A program made the translations under genes and the position numbers. A stretch of DNA of 64,000 nt from Eublepharis macularius (Eukaryota; Chordata; Lepidosauria; Squamata; Eublepharidae). Location of the stretch: positions 19,725,926 to 19,789,925 of the forward strand of contig NC_072802.1 in the NCBI RefSeq assembly GCF_028583425.1. Direction: 5' to 3'. The notes under the pieces were generated by a model. The model saw nothing but the letters and a program-made list of their open reading frames with translations, had not been told where the DNA came from and did no database searches. This document shows positions 47,069 through 59,740 of the stretch, one piece after another; positions within the stretch are counted from its first letter, which is position 1; the number at the start of each line of letters is the position of its first letter.

Positions 47069-48339
47069 GTACTAAGATGTAGTACAGAATTTTTTCCCTA
47101 GATACGCAAAGCATAGGAACCATGTGAGATTTTAGGCAATTTTCATTGCTTTGTTCATTGTATATTTTAGACTGTTGGGCTGTTTCTTTAATTTCATAAT
47201 GCCGTTTTGTTTCACTGTTGTATGCATGATACTCAATTATTGTGTGAAGTGTACTGTTTTTGGTGTGCTTTCTAATTCTGTGATCCTATTTTATAGCTTT
47301 ATTGATTATATGTATTATATTGCTCTTGCATTGCTTTTAATTGTATAATTTGCCTTCAATCTCAGCGAGTGGTGAACTATAAACAAAATGAATAAATGAA
47401 ATGAAATGCCCTTTGAAATACACTGCTTATCTATTTCAATAATTCAATTATATCCCCACCTTTCTACCCAATGAAGACTCAAAGAGCTAGCAGCATTCTC
47501 CTCTCCTCCATGTTATGCTTCCATGGCAGAGTGGCAATTCCAAACTGGATCTCACAGATCTTAATCCACCACTCAAATCAGGACATCTCATATACGTACA
47601 GTGACCAGAGGTATTTTACCATGTATGCTGGGTTGCTATACAAAACCACATGCCCAGAAAGACTGTAGCCTGGTCTACCCATGCAACAGAATGGATAGAT
47701 CAGGCTGGACCAACAAAGACTATGGGGGGGGAGAATCATATATTTAACCCCCCCCCCATATAAAAACTCCCTACAAATAAAAAAATAGTACAAAAGTGCG
47801 AAAGGTTCTGTCCTAGAATGTTGAACTAGTGTTGAACTGAAAAGTTTACAACTAAATGAACATTAAAAATGTATTTAAAAAAGTAATTCATCTACAGTCT
47901 AAAGTAGTACAGTCCTCATCAGTGGTGTCACCTTATTACCCCTCACATGCAGTTGTATATGGTAGATTAACTAGAGTTTGTAGTCCAAGCTACATTTTAA
48001 AACTATCATGATCTGTTGTGCTTGAATGCAGCTGAAATTCCTGTATTTTAAACTAGAGGAGTTTCTTCCTCAACTAAATGAAGCAGATATGGATGTCCTG
48101 GTTCTGGCCGTTAAGAAGTCTTAATAAATAATCTCTTTGGAAAGCTTAGCATAGCTAGGTTGGGGAAAACACTTGAACCCATGGGAAAGAGGAAGCAAAG
48201 TTATGCAGGTAGAAATCAGTATGGTTATGTCTTCTGAGATTAATTCCAGTCCAGTTTTGAAAGGGGGTGGCGGCTCTGAAGAGGCCCCCTGAGTCTGTTG
48301 TGAAGCAAAAACGGTTTTAGACTACTCAGGAGATAGAAA

Positions 48340-50190
48340 TACCCTCGTAACTATCGTCCTATAAGTCTACTTTCTATTCCAGGGAAAATCTTTGCGGCAC
48401 AACTTCTTGATAGGTTAACGGATTGGATGGATCAAGAAGCAGTACTCTACCCTGAACAAACAGGCTTCCGTACAGGGGCCTCGACTATGGATCATTGCTT
48501 GGTTTTACACCATCTAGCAAGCAAATATTTGGCACCCCCCGGCGGTAAACTCTATGCGGCCTTCATGGATTTGAAGACCGCATTTGACTCTATTAATCGT
48601 TGTAGATTGTGGCGTAAATTGTCAGAATCTACAATAGATAAAAGACTTTTATATTTAATAACGAACTTATATACTGACACTTCCGCCCAAATTAGGTACA
48701 ACCGGCAGGGTCAATTAACTCCAAGTTTTCAAACCGATAAAGGTGTGAAACAAGGTTGTTTGCTGGCTCCATCCTTATTTAATCTATTCATTAATGACAT
48801 GATTCCATTTGTGAAATCACATACCAGACACCCCCCCCTTATCTAGCAAATACTCCAATTTCGATTCTTTTATACGCAGACGATGCTCTCCTTATCTCCA
48901 AAACAGAACTAGGTTTAAAATCACTAATTAACGCATTTATTACATATTGTAATAATGAGGAACTTAAAGTTAATTATGCTAAATCAAAAGTCCTGAGATT
49001 TTCCAGGTCCTTCCATAACGGCCCCAAATCGATAAAGAGTACTGGGAGGGGCTTTGGAGAGAGTCCCCTCCTTTAGTTATCTTGGTATCACTTTTAACTA
49101 CAATCTATCATGGAAACCACATATCCAGGCTGCTCTGAAGGCCGCAAACATTTCATCAATGGCAATTAAAAAATTCTTTTACTCCAAAGGAGCAAAACAT
49201 ATACCAGCAGCCATTAGGATTTTTAATGCTAAGGTTATCCCACAGATACTTTATGGGTGTGGAGTGTGGATTGAAGGTGTATCCGACAACCTTGACACCC
49301 CTCTACACACATTTTTGAGGGAGATAGCGGCAGTACCGAGATGCGTAGCAGGTACTGCACTTAGGGTGGAATTCGCCCAACCCTCAATTGAGAAGAGAGC
49401 ATGGATTACAGCCTTTAAGTTGTTCTTGAACAAGGAAATTTACAAGGACAATTCAGGGAAAGTAGGTTTTGCACATTTGATCTCGCAGGATACCTATAAG
49501 AGTAGCCGAACTAATTTAATTAACCAGAAACTAAAAATTCTGGATATTGATATAACATCTTTACAGACAAATGAGGCCCTAAGAGTTATAAAAATAAAAC
49601 TAAAGGATCTCGATTACAGCAGTACTCTCCAGAGAGCCAGACGTACATGTTCGAGCTTATCCCTGGGACTTTCACCTCCAGAGGCTATTCCATCTTATTG
49701 CTATTCTTTAAAGATTCCAGCTCAACGCAGAGCCTTCACATTGGCCAGACTTAACTCCTTCCCCTCTAAAGTGCTTTCTGGTCGTTTCTCTGGACTCCCT
49801 TATTCTGAACGAGTTTGTGACTGTGGACAAGGAAAGTCAGAGACCTTGGATCATATAATAGTATTTTGCCCTAAGTGGAGTAAGGAAAGAGAGAGATTTA
49901 TTATTCCTATTCCTATTATGTTAAAAGAAAAGCTTCCCTTCCTTCCTTGGGCAATCTCAGTGTTATTGTCTGATAACTTTCCTGACAATCAAACCTCTGC
50001 TATAGTGGCTTCCTTTTTAGCCACGGTGATAAAGAAACAAAATCTTCATGAGCTTAGATAGTTTAAAATGATAATGACGAGTTATGCCTGTGTGAATTGG
50101 GTATGTTCAAGTGTACAGTTCATATTTTGTTGCTGTTTGTATGGCTTATGGCTTCGGCCGGAAAAGCAATAAACATATTATTATTATTTT
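48340..50190 (+). pseudogene. 5'-truncated non-LTR retrotransposon with reverse transcriptase
   Basis: The + strand encodes most of a reverse transcriptase. It begins inside the domain at NYRPISLLSIPGKIF, then has FMDLKTAFDSI, GVKQGCLLAPSLFNLF and the catalytic YADD (48873-48884). A thumb region, SFSYLGITFNYNLSWKPHI, follows. Near the end CDCGQGKSETLDHIIVFCP has the spacing of a zinc-binding knuckle. The reading shifts frame after a C run near 48836 and again near 49045, so it is dead, although long stretches are intact. The stop is at 50059-50061. A 3' end follows with 'gcttcggccggaaaagcaataaa' and TATTATTATT. The endonuclease part is missing. The clade (CR1/jockey- or I/Vingi-like) was not resolved. 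Confidence 0.9.
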
Positions 50191-50194
50191 AAGA

Positions 50195-52160
50195 AAAGAG
50201 CAAGTTAGGTGCACAAAGAAAATGACTAACTCCAGAAAACCTTAACTGTCCCAAAGAAACACTGTTGTTATAACTAAATTACTAAGTAAAGCACCTCTCA
50301 CTGTTAAGAACCAAAATATATGAAAATAAGCTTCAAGGATACTATTTTGCCTGTTACACAAAGTGTATTCTGTGATACCAACAAAATTTTACCTCCGCAC
50401 TTCCATCCCCTGACTACACTTACTTAATCCCTGTCTGTTAAATAAAGTTATTTCTTTTTGAATGTTAAAACGTCTCTAGCAACCATTTCCAAGCAAAAAA
50501 AGAAAAGAGCTTCTGCTTTACCTCATCAAGTTCCTGGACTGGGATAAAAGCTAAAATTGTATGTGTGTGTCAGGGTGGGACAAACAGACTTTCTAAACCA
50601 CAAATATTAACATGGTACTTGGGGCAGCTCAGTGAAAACAGGGAGGCTGAATTTTGGCGGGAAAATCTGCCTCACAGTGGGGAGAGTGAAAGTGGGGTCT
50701 GTCATTCTCTAACATTAATTTAGAGAACAAGCAATGATCTGAGTGTTTGAACTTTTAGAACATAGACATCAACATCATTTAGAAAATCAGCCTTAAAATG
50801 CTTCTTGAACTATAAATGATCAAAATGTGGTCACTTTGAAAGCCTTATGAATTTACGTTTTTATTCTAGTACCCATGGACCTGTTATTTTGAACGCTTTA
50901 CCATTTAAAGTTGCTCCTCACAAACTTTCAACAAAAAATAGATACAAATTTCTATGTCGTCTTTGGCGTATGTCATGATTCAGAGAGAAAAGAAAAGCAC
51001 ACACCATCAGCAGCAGCATGGATGCAAAGAACAACATAAGATGCAATACAATGCCGGATACACCTTGAAGAAGAATGTAATACAATGCAAACTTTAATGT
51101 CAATATATACAGAGCATTAAAGAAAACTTTGTTTTAAAAAACTGAATGGAATAAATACAATATGATACAAATCCACAATGTTTTGAGAAATGATAGTTAC
51201 AATATTGACAACAGGGTAAGAGGATTATTTTTGTATAATTTTACTTTTTGTTCCCCAAATATGTCATTGAATTGCACAATTGGGTTTCACTTAATGCTCT
51301 CTCATGGTTTGAAATTCATGGCCAGTCACATGCTGGAACAGTTTTAAAATGTAAACCTATCAGTGCAAGAATGCCAAAGTGCTTGAGAAGATGGATACAT
51401 GTGATGGGAGCAAATGACAGTTAAAAGACCAGGTGCATCCTGGGTTAGATCCCCAGCGCCTTTGTGTGAGCATTGCCAGTCGCATGCAGGGTGGAGTGGT
51501 CTGCACACATCAGCTTCCCTCCCCTCTGCATCACACCTATTCTGTTCCCAAGGGTCAGAGGAACCCTCAGCAACAGATTTTTAGGCAAAGGGTGTGTGTG
51601 TGCTGAAGACAGGGTGGTGGGAAAGATCTGTCCCATGAGCACTCTTGGGATCCAACCTCATAATACGAACATGTCTATCCTAGACAACGAGATCTTTTTT
51701 GCTTGTTTTTTCAGTAACCTTCAGCTTGAGGAAAAAAACCCATGACTTTCTGAAAAGTCTATCCTAAAACTACGTATCTTGAAAACTTATTAATGAAGTT
51801 GCTCATTTAAATATAAAATTTAATTGAATCATACCTTTCTGAAAGCATTATTGCCCAGCTTTTGACTTCCATTTAATATTTTAACATGTACCTATGATTA
51901 GTTTTAACTACGCAGTATCACTATGCTAATAGGATGAAAGTGGAAACAAATAAGTTTTATAATTGTCTACTAAAAATACTGCAGTGTGGGACCAAATATC
52001 TGTTAATTGTCACAGGAAGTGTGGAGCTTAAACCCACTAGAATGTTTTCTTGTTAAGTTTCACTGAAGAGAGAGAGAGAGAACTGAGAAAGGAATCAAAG
52101 ATTTATTCTCGTACCATTGCTTAGAAGATATTCCCAACAGATGGGCGTAATTTTAACCAG
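50195..52160. other. No feature identified
   Basis: AT-rich sequence with no exon or repeat that I recognise, apart from an (AG)n tract near 52067-52081. Confidence 0.45.
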
Positions 52161-52174
52161 CCTGTACTTGTAAG

Positions 52175-52602
52175 TAGAGATGGGCACGAACCAGAAAAAA
52201 ACCGAACCATGCGGTTCATGGTTCATGATGTTTCACGAACCACAAACTTTCACGAACGTGCCCTGGTTCACGAACCAGTTTGTTTTTGGTTCGTGAAAAT
52301 GTCACTCTTCCAGGCCAACAAATCACCACTTCTGGGTCAGCAGGTCACTTCCAAGTCAGCATTAAGGTCACTTTCAGGTCAGCATAAGGTCTGCAGAAAG
52401 CCAAACCTTTGTTGCCTAGGAAACTGATTGAATGGCACCAGGCTGTCTGCAGTGACGAACCAAAAAAAGAACCAAACGAACCGCCCTAAAGTTCGTGGCA
52501 GTTCATCAGGAATAGGCTCTGACAAACCGCGGGTTCGTAAACCACGAATCGGCCTGGTTCATGATGAACTTTGTTTCATATTTCGGTTCGTGCCCATCTC
52601 TA
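52175..52602. mobile_element. hAT-type element, family TAGAGATGGGCACGAAC
   Basis: TAGAGATGGGCACGAACC and GGTTCGTGCCCATCTCTA are perfect inverted ends and the best conserved in the window. The 8-bp flanks are CTTGTAAG / GTTGGAAG (two differences). The orientation of the 'gcctaggaaactgattgaatggcaccaggctgtc' core is opposite to that in 23793 and 31016. Confidence 0.85.
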
Positions 52603-53098
52603 GTTGGAAGTCATTTCCTTTAGCATCTAACAATAGAGAAGGATAATACAGTCAATAGTGTGTTGAATAGAAGTCTGTACAGGCACTCTAACCAAAACTG
52701 GCCTATTCTAAATACAGGTAAAACATACTTCCTACTGGACCATACAATAACATAATCCCTGAATGTAACACTGAAATTAAAACCCAATTTTTAAAAGGAC
52801 ATATTTACAAAGATTTGCTTTTTAAAAAAATCTGTATGTACAGCTCCCATTTATCAAGTGCTATTGTTTATATAAAAGCAAGTCATTTTTATTTGGATTA
52901 CTCAAGTCAACCCAAAGCCAACTTTTCTACACAGGATGCGTCTTACAGGGGTTTGCTTCCCCAAACTGCTGTGTTTTTAAGAGTTGTTGGTGCACTTGTG
53001 TACAACTATGCCAGGATTAGTATGCTACCATTACTTTGCTGCATTTGAAAACAAACCATTTCATTTTAAATCCTAAATACACGTTATATATTTAAAAA

Positions 53099-53394
53099 GA
53101 GCCCCCTGGCGCAGAGTGGTAAGCGGTAGTACTGCAGCCCAAGCTCTGCTCATGACCTGAGTTCGATCCTGGCGGAAGCTAGGCTCAGGTAGCCAGCTCA
53201 AGGTTGACTCAGCCTTCCATCCTTCTGAGGTTGGTAAAATGACTACCCAGTTTCCTGGGGGTAAAGTGTAGATGACTGGGGAAGGCAATGGAAAACCACC
53301 CCGTAAAAAGTCTGCTAAGAAAATGTCATGATGCGACGTCCCCCCATGGCTCAGTAATGACTCGGTGTTTGCACAGGGGACTACCTTTACCCTA
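53099..53394 (+). mobile_element. tRNA-derived squamate SINE (Sauria SINE type)
   Basis: The tRNA-like head 'ccctggcgcagagtggtaagcggtagtactgcagcc' has B box GAGTTCGATCC. The body 'ggctcaaggttgactcagccttccatcc' follows, and the 3' part is 'accaccccgtaaaaagtctgc ... atgatgcgacgtc'. I recognise the order and wording as the Sauria SINE family of lizards and snakes, which shares its 3' end with Bov-B LINEs. It supports a squamate origin of the window. Confidence 0.8.
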
Positions 53395-53399
53395 CACGT

Positions 53400-56300
53400 T
53401 ATATTTTCCTCTGGTCTGAGCAAACAAACATGTACTTGCACATTCCGTGCTCGGGAATTGGCATGCACAAGGTCTGATTTGGCTCCAATTTGTAGCACGC
53501 AGGGGAGAGGGTGCTTAAGCCCTCCCCCACACTGCACCATTTCCCTGGCCTGAAACTGCTCCACTGGAGAAATGTAAGTGTACCCATGTGAATCCCGATG
53601 CTGTTGCCTTGGCAAATTGTTTACCAAAGCAAAGATGACAGTCACAAAGATGACAATGGCCATTTCGGTGCAGTGAAGCCAGGAGGCAAGGAAAACAGGT
53701 CACAGGGTTTTGGGGGTGGAGGTTGGAGCCAGTAGAAGCAGCAGGATGTATGATTACACATACTTCTCAACATCACTCATTCTGCAAATCCTGTTCTGAA
53801 ATAAAATGGGGGTTATGTTGGATGGAGTATGGTCAACATTCTGTTTAATTAGTTCAAAGACTGCTAAAACAAGAGCAGTTAAAAGTTTATCCATTTCTTG
53901 AACACATCTTTGGGAGAACAAGAGCTCAGTGCATAAGCACACTACTTAGAATATATGCTGTGGTATCATAGTCAATTTTGTCATACACATTAAAACATTT
54001 TAAGAGATGAATCTCTTGTCAGTGAGAGGGGTTTTACAGAATCCAAATACCCGGAAGTTTTAATTATTTTCACTCTTCCCATCTTTCATCATTTATTTTG
54101 GGAGCACTTCATGCTGCTTCTCTGTTGGGCCCAAATGGGTCAAGGGAAAAAGCGTATTTGCCTGAATTAGAGTTTAATACAACTGAGTTAATCGACACAT
54201 GTAGATACATAAGCAACACTTCCTGCATTCTAGCAATATGGAAAACTGTGCCCTAGCTGAAGAGTATATATTACTCAAAAATGATGTTTTGAGTGCTCTG
54301 GTTTTTAGCCTCACACTGGGAGTTCCAAGTAAACAACAGCCATCATTCAGTAATGACAGTTCCCTAAAAATAAGATTTCTAGGAAAGACAAATATCTTCT
54401 AAGAAATAACCAAAAATGGAAATCTCTATATCTTATATGCACAACTGAATCACATACATAAATCAAATTCTTTTAACTGGGATTAATTAACCCATGACAC
54501 TCTATAAATTTTACTGCCAATAATGGCCTGTTCTCACTATCCAGTGGTATTTTGCAGGTTTGGTGCCTCTGGAGTATGCAGGACCTCTTCTGAGCTCAGG
54601 GCTATGAAGTACTTATGAAGAGAGAAGGATTGCTGCAATTTCTATTACTGCTGCTTGAAAAAGGAAAGCCGAGTGCTTCACATGGAGATACTAGCTCATA
54701 CAACCATGGAGGTGCCTCCTGAATACACACTATAGGTGTTTCCTTGGGAGGGCTCTGTCCAATGAGAACGAGACCTTAAGGAAGCAAAACGTATACGTAA
54801 GGCTAAAGTGAGGGAGCTAATGATGGCATTCTAAGCAGTTACGCCCTTCTAAGTCCACTGAAGTCAACGAACTAAGAAAGGTATAGTTCTGTTTAGGGTT
54901 GCCCTGCAAATCTAGTGAATGAGAGTCTGATGTGATCTTTCAGATTTATTAATACACTATGATCAGTGTGAAAGTCAACTATGTTCTTATCAGTAATAAA
55001 ACTGCTCATGAAGCTTTCGAATAAGGCACTTCATTCACACTTGGGCGTAAGAATATAAGATCAGTTTTATTGGATCAGACCAGTGGTCTGTTCAGCACTG
55101 AATCCTATCCCACGAACATCCAAATCTAGGTGCATGAAGTGCATAATTCAGCACAAGTTTACTCCACAGCATCTCCCAGCTACTTTTCCACAGTTGGAGG
55201 ATTAAGGGCAATTTAACACACTTAGCTGGATCTCTTAGCATCATTCTGATTAACAAAGATGATCCAACCATCCATAGCAGGGGTCCCCCCACCACGGGAG
55301 CCATGGCACCGGTCAATAACCTTTCCTGGTGCCTGCCAAGTGTTTTTAGAAAGCAGAAGGGGCTTTTGATTGGCTGTGCAGATTTTTAAAAAATGTTTCT
55401 TTGGCAGCAGCTGTCTCCATAACACAAGGATCTTCACTGTGCATCTAAAGGTAAGCTGTGTGTATGCAAGAAAATATTTTAGAACAGTATGTTCATTTAA
55501 AAAGGCATCTGGTTAAAACAGAGTTTCTACCTGAAATGTTGAAGATTTACTATCAGCATTACGCATAATCTTACTCTCTGACATTTTGGGGCTGACTCCA
55601 TTTTCCGTATCAGCCATTTTGTAGTTACGTGCACCACCGTGTCAGGGTACCAAAGATGCCTGCAGGGTCAAAATGGTTGGGGAGCCCTGATCAATAGTGT
55701 ACTCTTTAGACAGAAGAAAAGAAGCTTGTTTCAATCTTGCTCCATGCCAAATTTATTCAGGTATATAATTCAACATGTCCGCTTCTTTTTCATGGGAGGT
55801 GCATACTGTACTTTTTCCTGATCTGGTGTTGGTTTTTTCAAAATGGAATTGCCAAAGCTATAGTTTAATTAAAACATTTATATCCTACTTTATCTCCTCA
55901 GACTCAAGGCAGCTGACAAACATACTCAAGAGCGCTTTATGATCACTGACAGAAGTACACAATTCCATTACTTCGTTTTGCTCTCTAAATATACTTTTCT
56001 ATTCTATTAAAGAGATCTGTACAGCTCTAAACAGTATACTTTTGAATTACACAGAGCACTTATTTACATAAGCAGAAGTTGGATCAATAAGCCTATCTTC
56101 TATTTCTTACTCTGTGGATCCAAGAACACCATGCATCTACACTGAAAAAATCAATGCTACCATCCAATTAGCTTTTGTTCCACAGTAAGCTGTTGTTTCA
56201 ATGGGACTCCAAGATCTTTCCCATCCCCCCAAAGCTAGAGCCAATTTGATATCAGAAATTGTGTAAGCACATTTGTAAGTGTGAATGTCTTTGCACTGAA

Positions 56301-56920
56301 CGTGCAATTTTATCTGTTGCTCTGTTCTAATGTTACGAAATTCTCAAATTACCTTTTGGCCTCATAGACTTAACTCATTTCGTATCATCAGCAGGCTTTC
56401 TTACTTCAAGTATTCACATATTCACTAATGACCTGGAAATAGGTGGGAAGGGAAAAAATCAAACTGCCTTGTCCTTTCTTCATATTTTAATGCTAAAAAA
56501 CTATTTAATGAGATGATCAAATAAATTCTTAATTAAACTTCAATACTTCTGTTTGAGCTCCTTTGCTTTTCCCAGTTGAAGCACCCCCCCCAACAACAAA
56601 AACAGTCATTTAATGATACTCTAAACACCAACAAGTCCATCATAGTTTATAATCACATGTATTCAACTCTACCTTTCTCTATCTGCTTGCATTAAGGAGC
56701 TATTTTAGGAGTTAAAAAAAGTGATTGTTTCAATATTAAGATTTTTTGAACAATACGAATTGCATCTTGCAACAGCACAGCAGCCAGTACTGGAGTTGTC
56801 CTCCTTTGGATGTGGGACATATACAATTTCATAGGTAGATTCTGCAAACCAAATGTCATAGAACCATTATGTGAAACTTAGCCGAAGTTTACTGAAAAGT
56901 GCAAATTTCAAAACTACAAC
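53400..56920. other. No gene identified
   Basis: A 196-codon open frame on the - strand (53073-53663) overlaps the SINE and has no family similarity or splice context that I can support. A fragment 'attggatcagaccagtggtctgttcagc' near 55070 is LINE/SINE debris. The rest is unassigned. Confidence 0.4.
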
Positions 56921-56925
56921 TCAAA

Positions 56926-57178
56926 ATAATAATAACAACATTTGATTTATACACTGCCCTTCAGGACAACTTAATGCCTACTCAGAGCAGTTTACAAAAT
57001 GTGTTATTATCCCTACAACAATCCCCTTGTGAGGTGGGTGGGGCTGAGAGAGCTCTGGAAGAGCTGTGACTGACCCAAAGTCACTCAGCTGGCTTCAAGC
57101 AGAGAAGTGGGGAATCAAACTCGGTTCTCCAGATTAGAGTCCTGCCACTCTCAACCACTACACCAAACTGGCTCTTAC
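56926..57178 (-). mobile_element. CORE/MIR-like SINE, reversed
   Basis: On the + strand it begins 'aataataataacaacatttgatttatacactgcccttcaggac' and ends 'ctctcaaccactacaccaaactgg'. It is the reverse complement of the family at 32212, 44272 and 46829. Confidence 0.8.
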
Positions 57179-57574
57179 CAGCTTGCAATTTGCCCCATAC
57201 TAAAGAGGGGCAAGTGCTCTGTTCCCCTATATAATCTTAGATTTACTTCCTGCTTAAGAAACACTACAACATTTAAGATCTGATGTGATGCTTGAGGAAA
57301 ACAACGGTTCTCTTTCTCCCCCCACCACACATTAGAAGTTCTCATCTCTGGAAAAATAAGGCTTCTGCATAAATCAGGAAAAAAGATTTAGAAAACATTT
57401 TGAAGCTTATTCTGCAGCTAGAGGGGATTAAAATAAGACATGAATATTAGCATTTCTTTGTAATAATTTTTATAATGTGACTGAAAAATTACAGCTTTTT
57501 TCTACAAAGTCTGAATAAATAAAAATAATTGTGAAATATGTTATGTGATATGAAATCGGTATTTTATAATTCAG

Positions 57575-57676
57575 GGAGAATTAACTTCTATCACATCACA
57601 AAACAGTCCTGCCAGAATGATAACCAGGTCATGTAGGAAAAGGAAAACCAAGAAAACAGCACAGTGGATTACCGAG
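57575..57676 (+). CDS. Candidate + strand exon (basic peptide)
   Basis: The acceptor-like GGTATTTTATAATTCAG and the donor-like GAG|GTAGCT bound 102 bp that are open in phase 0: GELTSITSQNSPARMITRSC then RKRKTKKTAQWITE. The phase matches the end of the long cylicin-like exon (29612), and the basic composition would suit a cylicin tail. The implied intron would be 28 kb, and the frame is also open past the donor. The evidence is weak; it may be chance. Confidence 0.25.
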
Positions 57677-57799
57677 GTAGCTCAAACAGCTTGTTTAAAA
57701 CAGGGTCAACGATCGTTTCTTGAGAGCTACTTCATTATAATAAAAAGTATCCCAAGCTATCCCCTCCCCCAGCATGTTACCAACTCTTGTTCCATCCGA

Positions 57800-58033
57800 G
57801 AGCAGAACCACAAGTGACAAAAGGCACAGGTTGGACACTTGTCAGCTTCCCTCACGTTTTGATGGGAAATGTAGGCATCCTGGTCTTGCAGCTTGGCTCT
57901 CCGACTGCTGTCCAATGGACTTTTCAACTGTCACTTGTCCAACATTCCGCCAAGCTGCCTACATTTCCCATCAAAACTTGAGGGACGCTGGCAAGTGTCC
58001 AATCTGTGCCTTTTGTCACTTGTGGTTCTGCTC
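57800..58033. mobile_element. Palindromic MITE, 234 bp, variant ends
   Basis: The ends GAGCAGAACCACAAGTGAC and GTCACTTGTGGTTCTGCTC are perfect inverted repeats. The core is almost the same as in 8052-8285 (same length), but the outer 30 bp differ on both sides in a matching way. The flanks CGA / CTA do not form a clear 3-bp duplication. Confidence 0.75.
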
Positions 58034-58039
58034 CTAGAA

Positions 58040-59378
58040 ACAAAGTATGAAGAGCATCTGCAATGAAGCTGTCAGCTAAGCAGCACAGAGAGAAATTCTA
58101 TGAAACAATCGCTTTTTAAGAAGCCTAGAGCTTCTAATGATCTTTTCCTGGGTCTTCTATGGGATTCACGAGCTACTAGTCGTTAATGAGCTAATGCCCA
58201 GGGTTCATTCTGGAGGGATTGCAGCCTTAGTGCAGGCAAAACACCAGCCCTTCTACATTAAATGAAAGGGCACAGACCATGTTTTACAGAAAATTACACG
58301 GACAACGGAAAAAACATCACAGAAGACCCACATAGTTGGAAGGAGCTCAATGGACCATCTAGTTCACTGGTCTTCAACTGATGTCAGGACTCACAATCAG
58401 GTAACAGCAGTTGTATTGTCTTGGTTAGCTCTTGAAACACGACACACAGAGAGACAAAGAACAAAATGTCCATATACAGGAAGGAAACCGAATCTTTTGA
58501 CTGAGACTGGGAATTAAAGGTGGGTCTGCAGTTTGATAAGGTTGAAGACTATTCAACTAGGGTCAACCTCTGGCTCTAAATGTCTCTACATAAAGCTTAT
58601 CAAGAGGCTTTTCCTGAAAACCTTCAAAGATGAAGATGCCACATACATGTTGTTATTGCCCTAACAACCTTATCCCTCAGCAGCCTTATATTCCTAACCT
58701 GACTTCCTCTATAATTCAGGCAGGGGCTTTCACATTACAACTGAAGTATAGATCTTCAGAAACACATTGCCCGAACCCAGTATGGTCTAGGCTTCCATAT
58801 AAACACTAACTCATTTTGCACTGACACATTCTTTTTTGATTAGCTTTGCCCTGTTCTACCACTCCGTTAAGTGGATGGTCTCCATTACCAGGTGACCAAT
58901 TTACAAAACTATAGAGCTTACACGTTTGTTGCTAGGTTTGTTTGTTTTTTTACACAGTAGGGCCAGATAGCAAAAATACTAAACATCAACTATTATTTTT
59001 TTCCCTCTTTTAAATTTACAGCTCAAGCGTTGTTAATGGTCCTCTAAACCATTTCTTTAGCAACTGGGAAAACTATACAGTATTTAAAAGTATTAACATA
59101 ATGCAACAGGTTTCTGAAAAGGACAGTGTACAGAAATTCTTCATGAGCTTTGTGATGCCCCGATGCTTTGCTTTGATGAACAACCAACACTTCCTGCAGA
59201 ACACATTATGGATCCCCTTGAACCTGCGTCCTTTTTTCCCTCTTCAACGGAATTCAAGTAGTATAGGAGGAACTTGTATATGCCTTTTATATCACGGACC
59301 AGGCAGATACAGAGCCACTTATTGAATTCCCCTCCCCTCCCCCCCTTGTTCCACTTTGGCTAAGTACTCCCAGCGGAA
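58040..59378. other. Presumed 3' UTR and downstream DNA of RPS6KA6
   Basis: It lies directly downstream (on the - strand) of the RPS6KA6 stop codon. No polyadenylation signal could be chosen with confidence. A CR1-like scrap is near 58330-58370. No other gene was seen. Confidence 0.4.
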
Positions 59379-59504
59379 CTATAAGTCTGTTGACGTTAGC
59401 TTTTTCATGCTTCTCCGTTGAGCTAAGCTTGAAGCTGCGACAGGCTCTAACACAGGCTGAAATGTCTTGTGATTCAGTGCAGAATATGTGGCAGCCATGG
59501 CCCC
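59379..59504 (-). CDS. RPS6KA6: RPS6KA6 (RSK4), last coding exon
   Basis: Read on the - strand, TTTTCTAG is followed in phase 0 by 41 codons and a TAG stop. They give [20 protein letters not shown], then [21 protein letters not shown]. The [11 protein letters not shown] block is common to all p90 ribosomal S6 kinases. The [24 protein letters not shown] version with its -STxL end is characteristic of RSK4. The tail carries the ERK-docking region (LAQRRSMKK) and ends in a PDZ-binding type STDL. RSKs are Ser/Thr kinases activated by ERK1/2; RSK4 is unusual in being constitutively active and growth-inhibitory in several settings. The whole exon is intact. Confidence 0.97.
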   Translation of the reverse strand, partial: GAMAATYSALNHKTFQPVLEPVAASSLAQRRSMKKLTSTDL

Positions 59505-59599
59505 CTAGAAAACAATGAAGTTAAGAGATCATGATATCCTCCTCTACCATAATAAAATCAAACTTTCACTGAAAATGAAAGGTGGGTCACGGTTTTTAC

Positions 59600-59740
59600 C
59601 TTTACTAGGTGCGGTGCATCTTGCCTATTTAGCTGGTAGTGTGGCAACTGATCCCTACAGGTTATCCATGAGTGCTTGAGAACTTGCTCTGCAGTATATC
59701 GTTGATGTGGATCTACATGCAGCATATGAGACAGCAAATC
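59600..59740 (-). CDS. RPS6KA6: RPS6KA6 (RSK4), penultimate coding exon
   Basis: Acceptor TTTTAATACAG, donor AAG|GTAAAA, 141 bp, phase 0 at both ends. It encodes [20 protein letters not shown], then [27 protein letters not shown]. This is subdomain XI of the C-terminal (CaMK-type) kinase domain, with the invariant R of HQR and the LKHSWI helix, followed by the start of the C-terminal tail. DLLSHMLH and [14 protein letters not shown] match RSK4 better than RSK1-3, which have VSKMLH and RLTA. There is no disruption. Confidence 0.97.

Noticed and set aside
53073..53663. 196-codon open frame on the - strand
   Set aside because: It runs through a tRNA-derived SINE and has no recognisable domain or exon boundaries.
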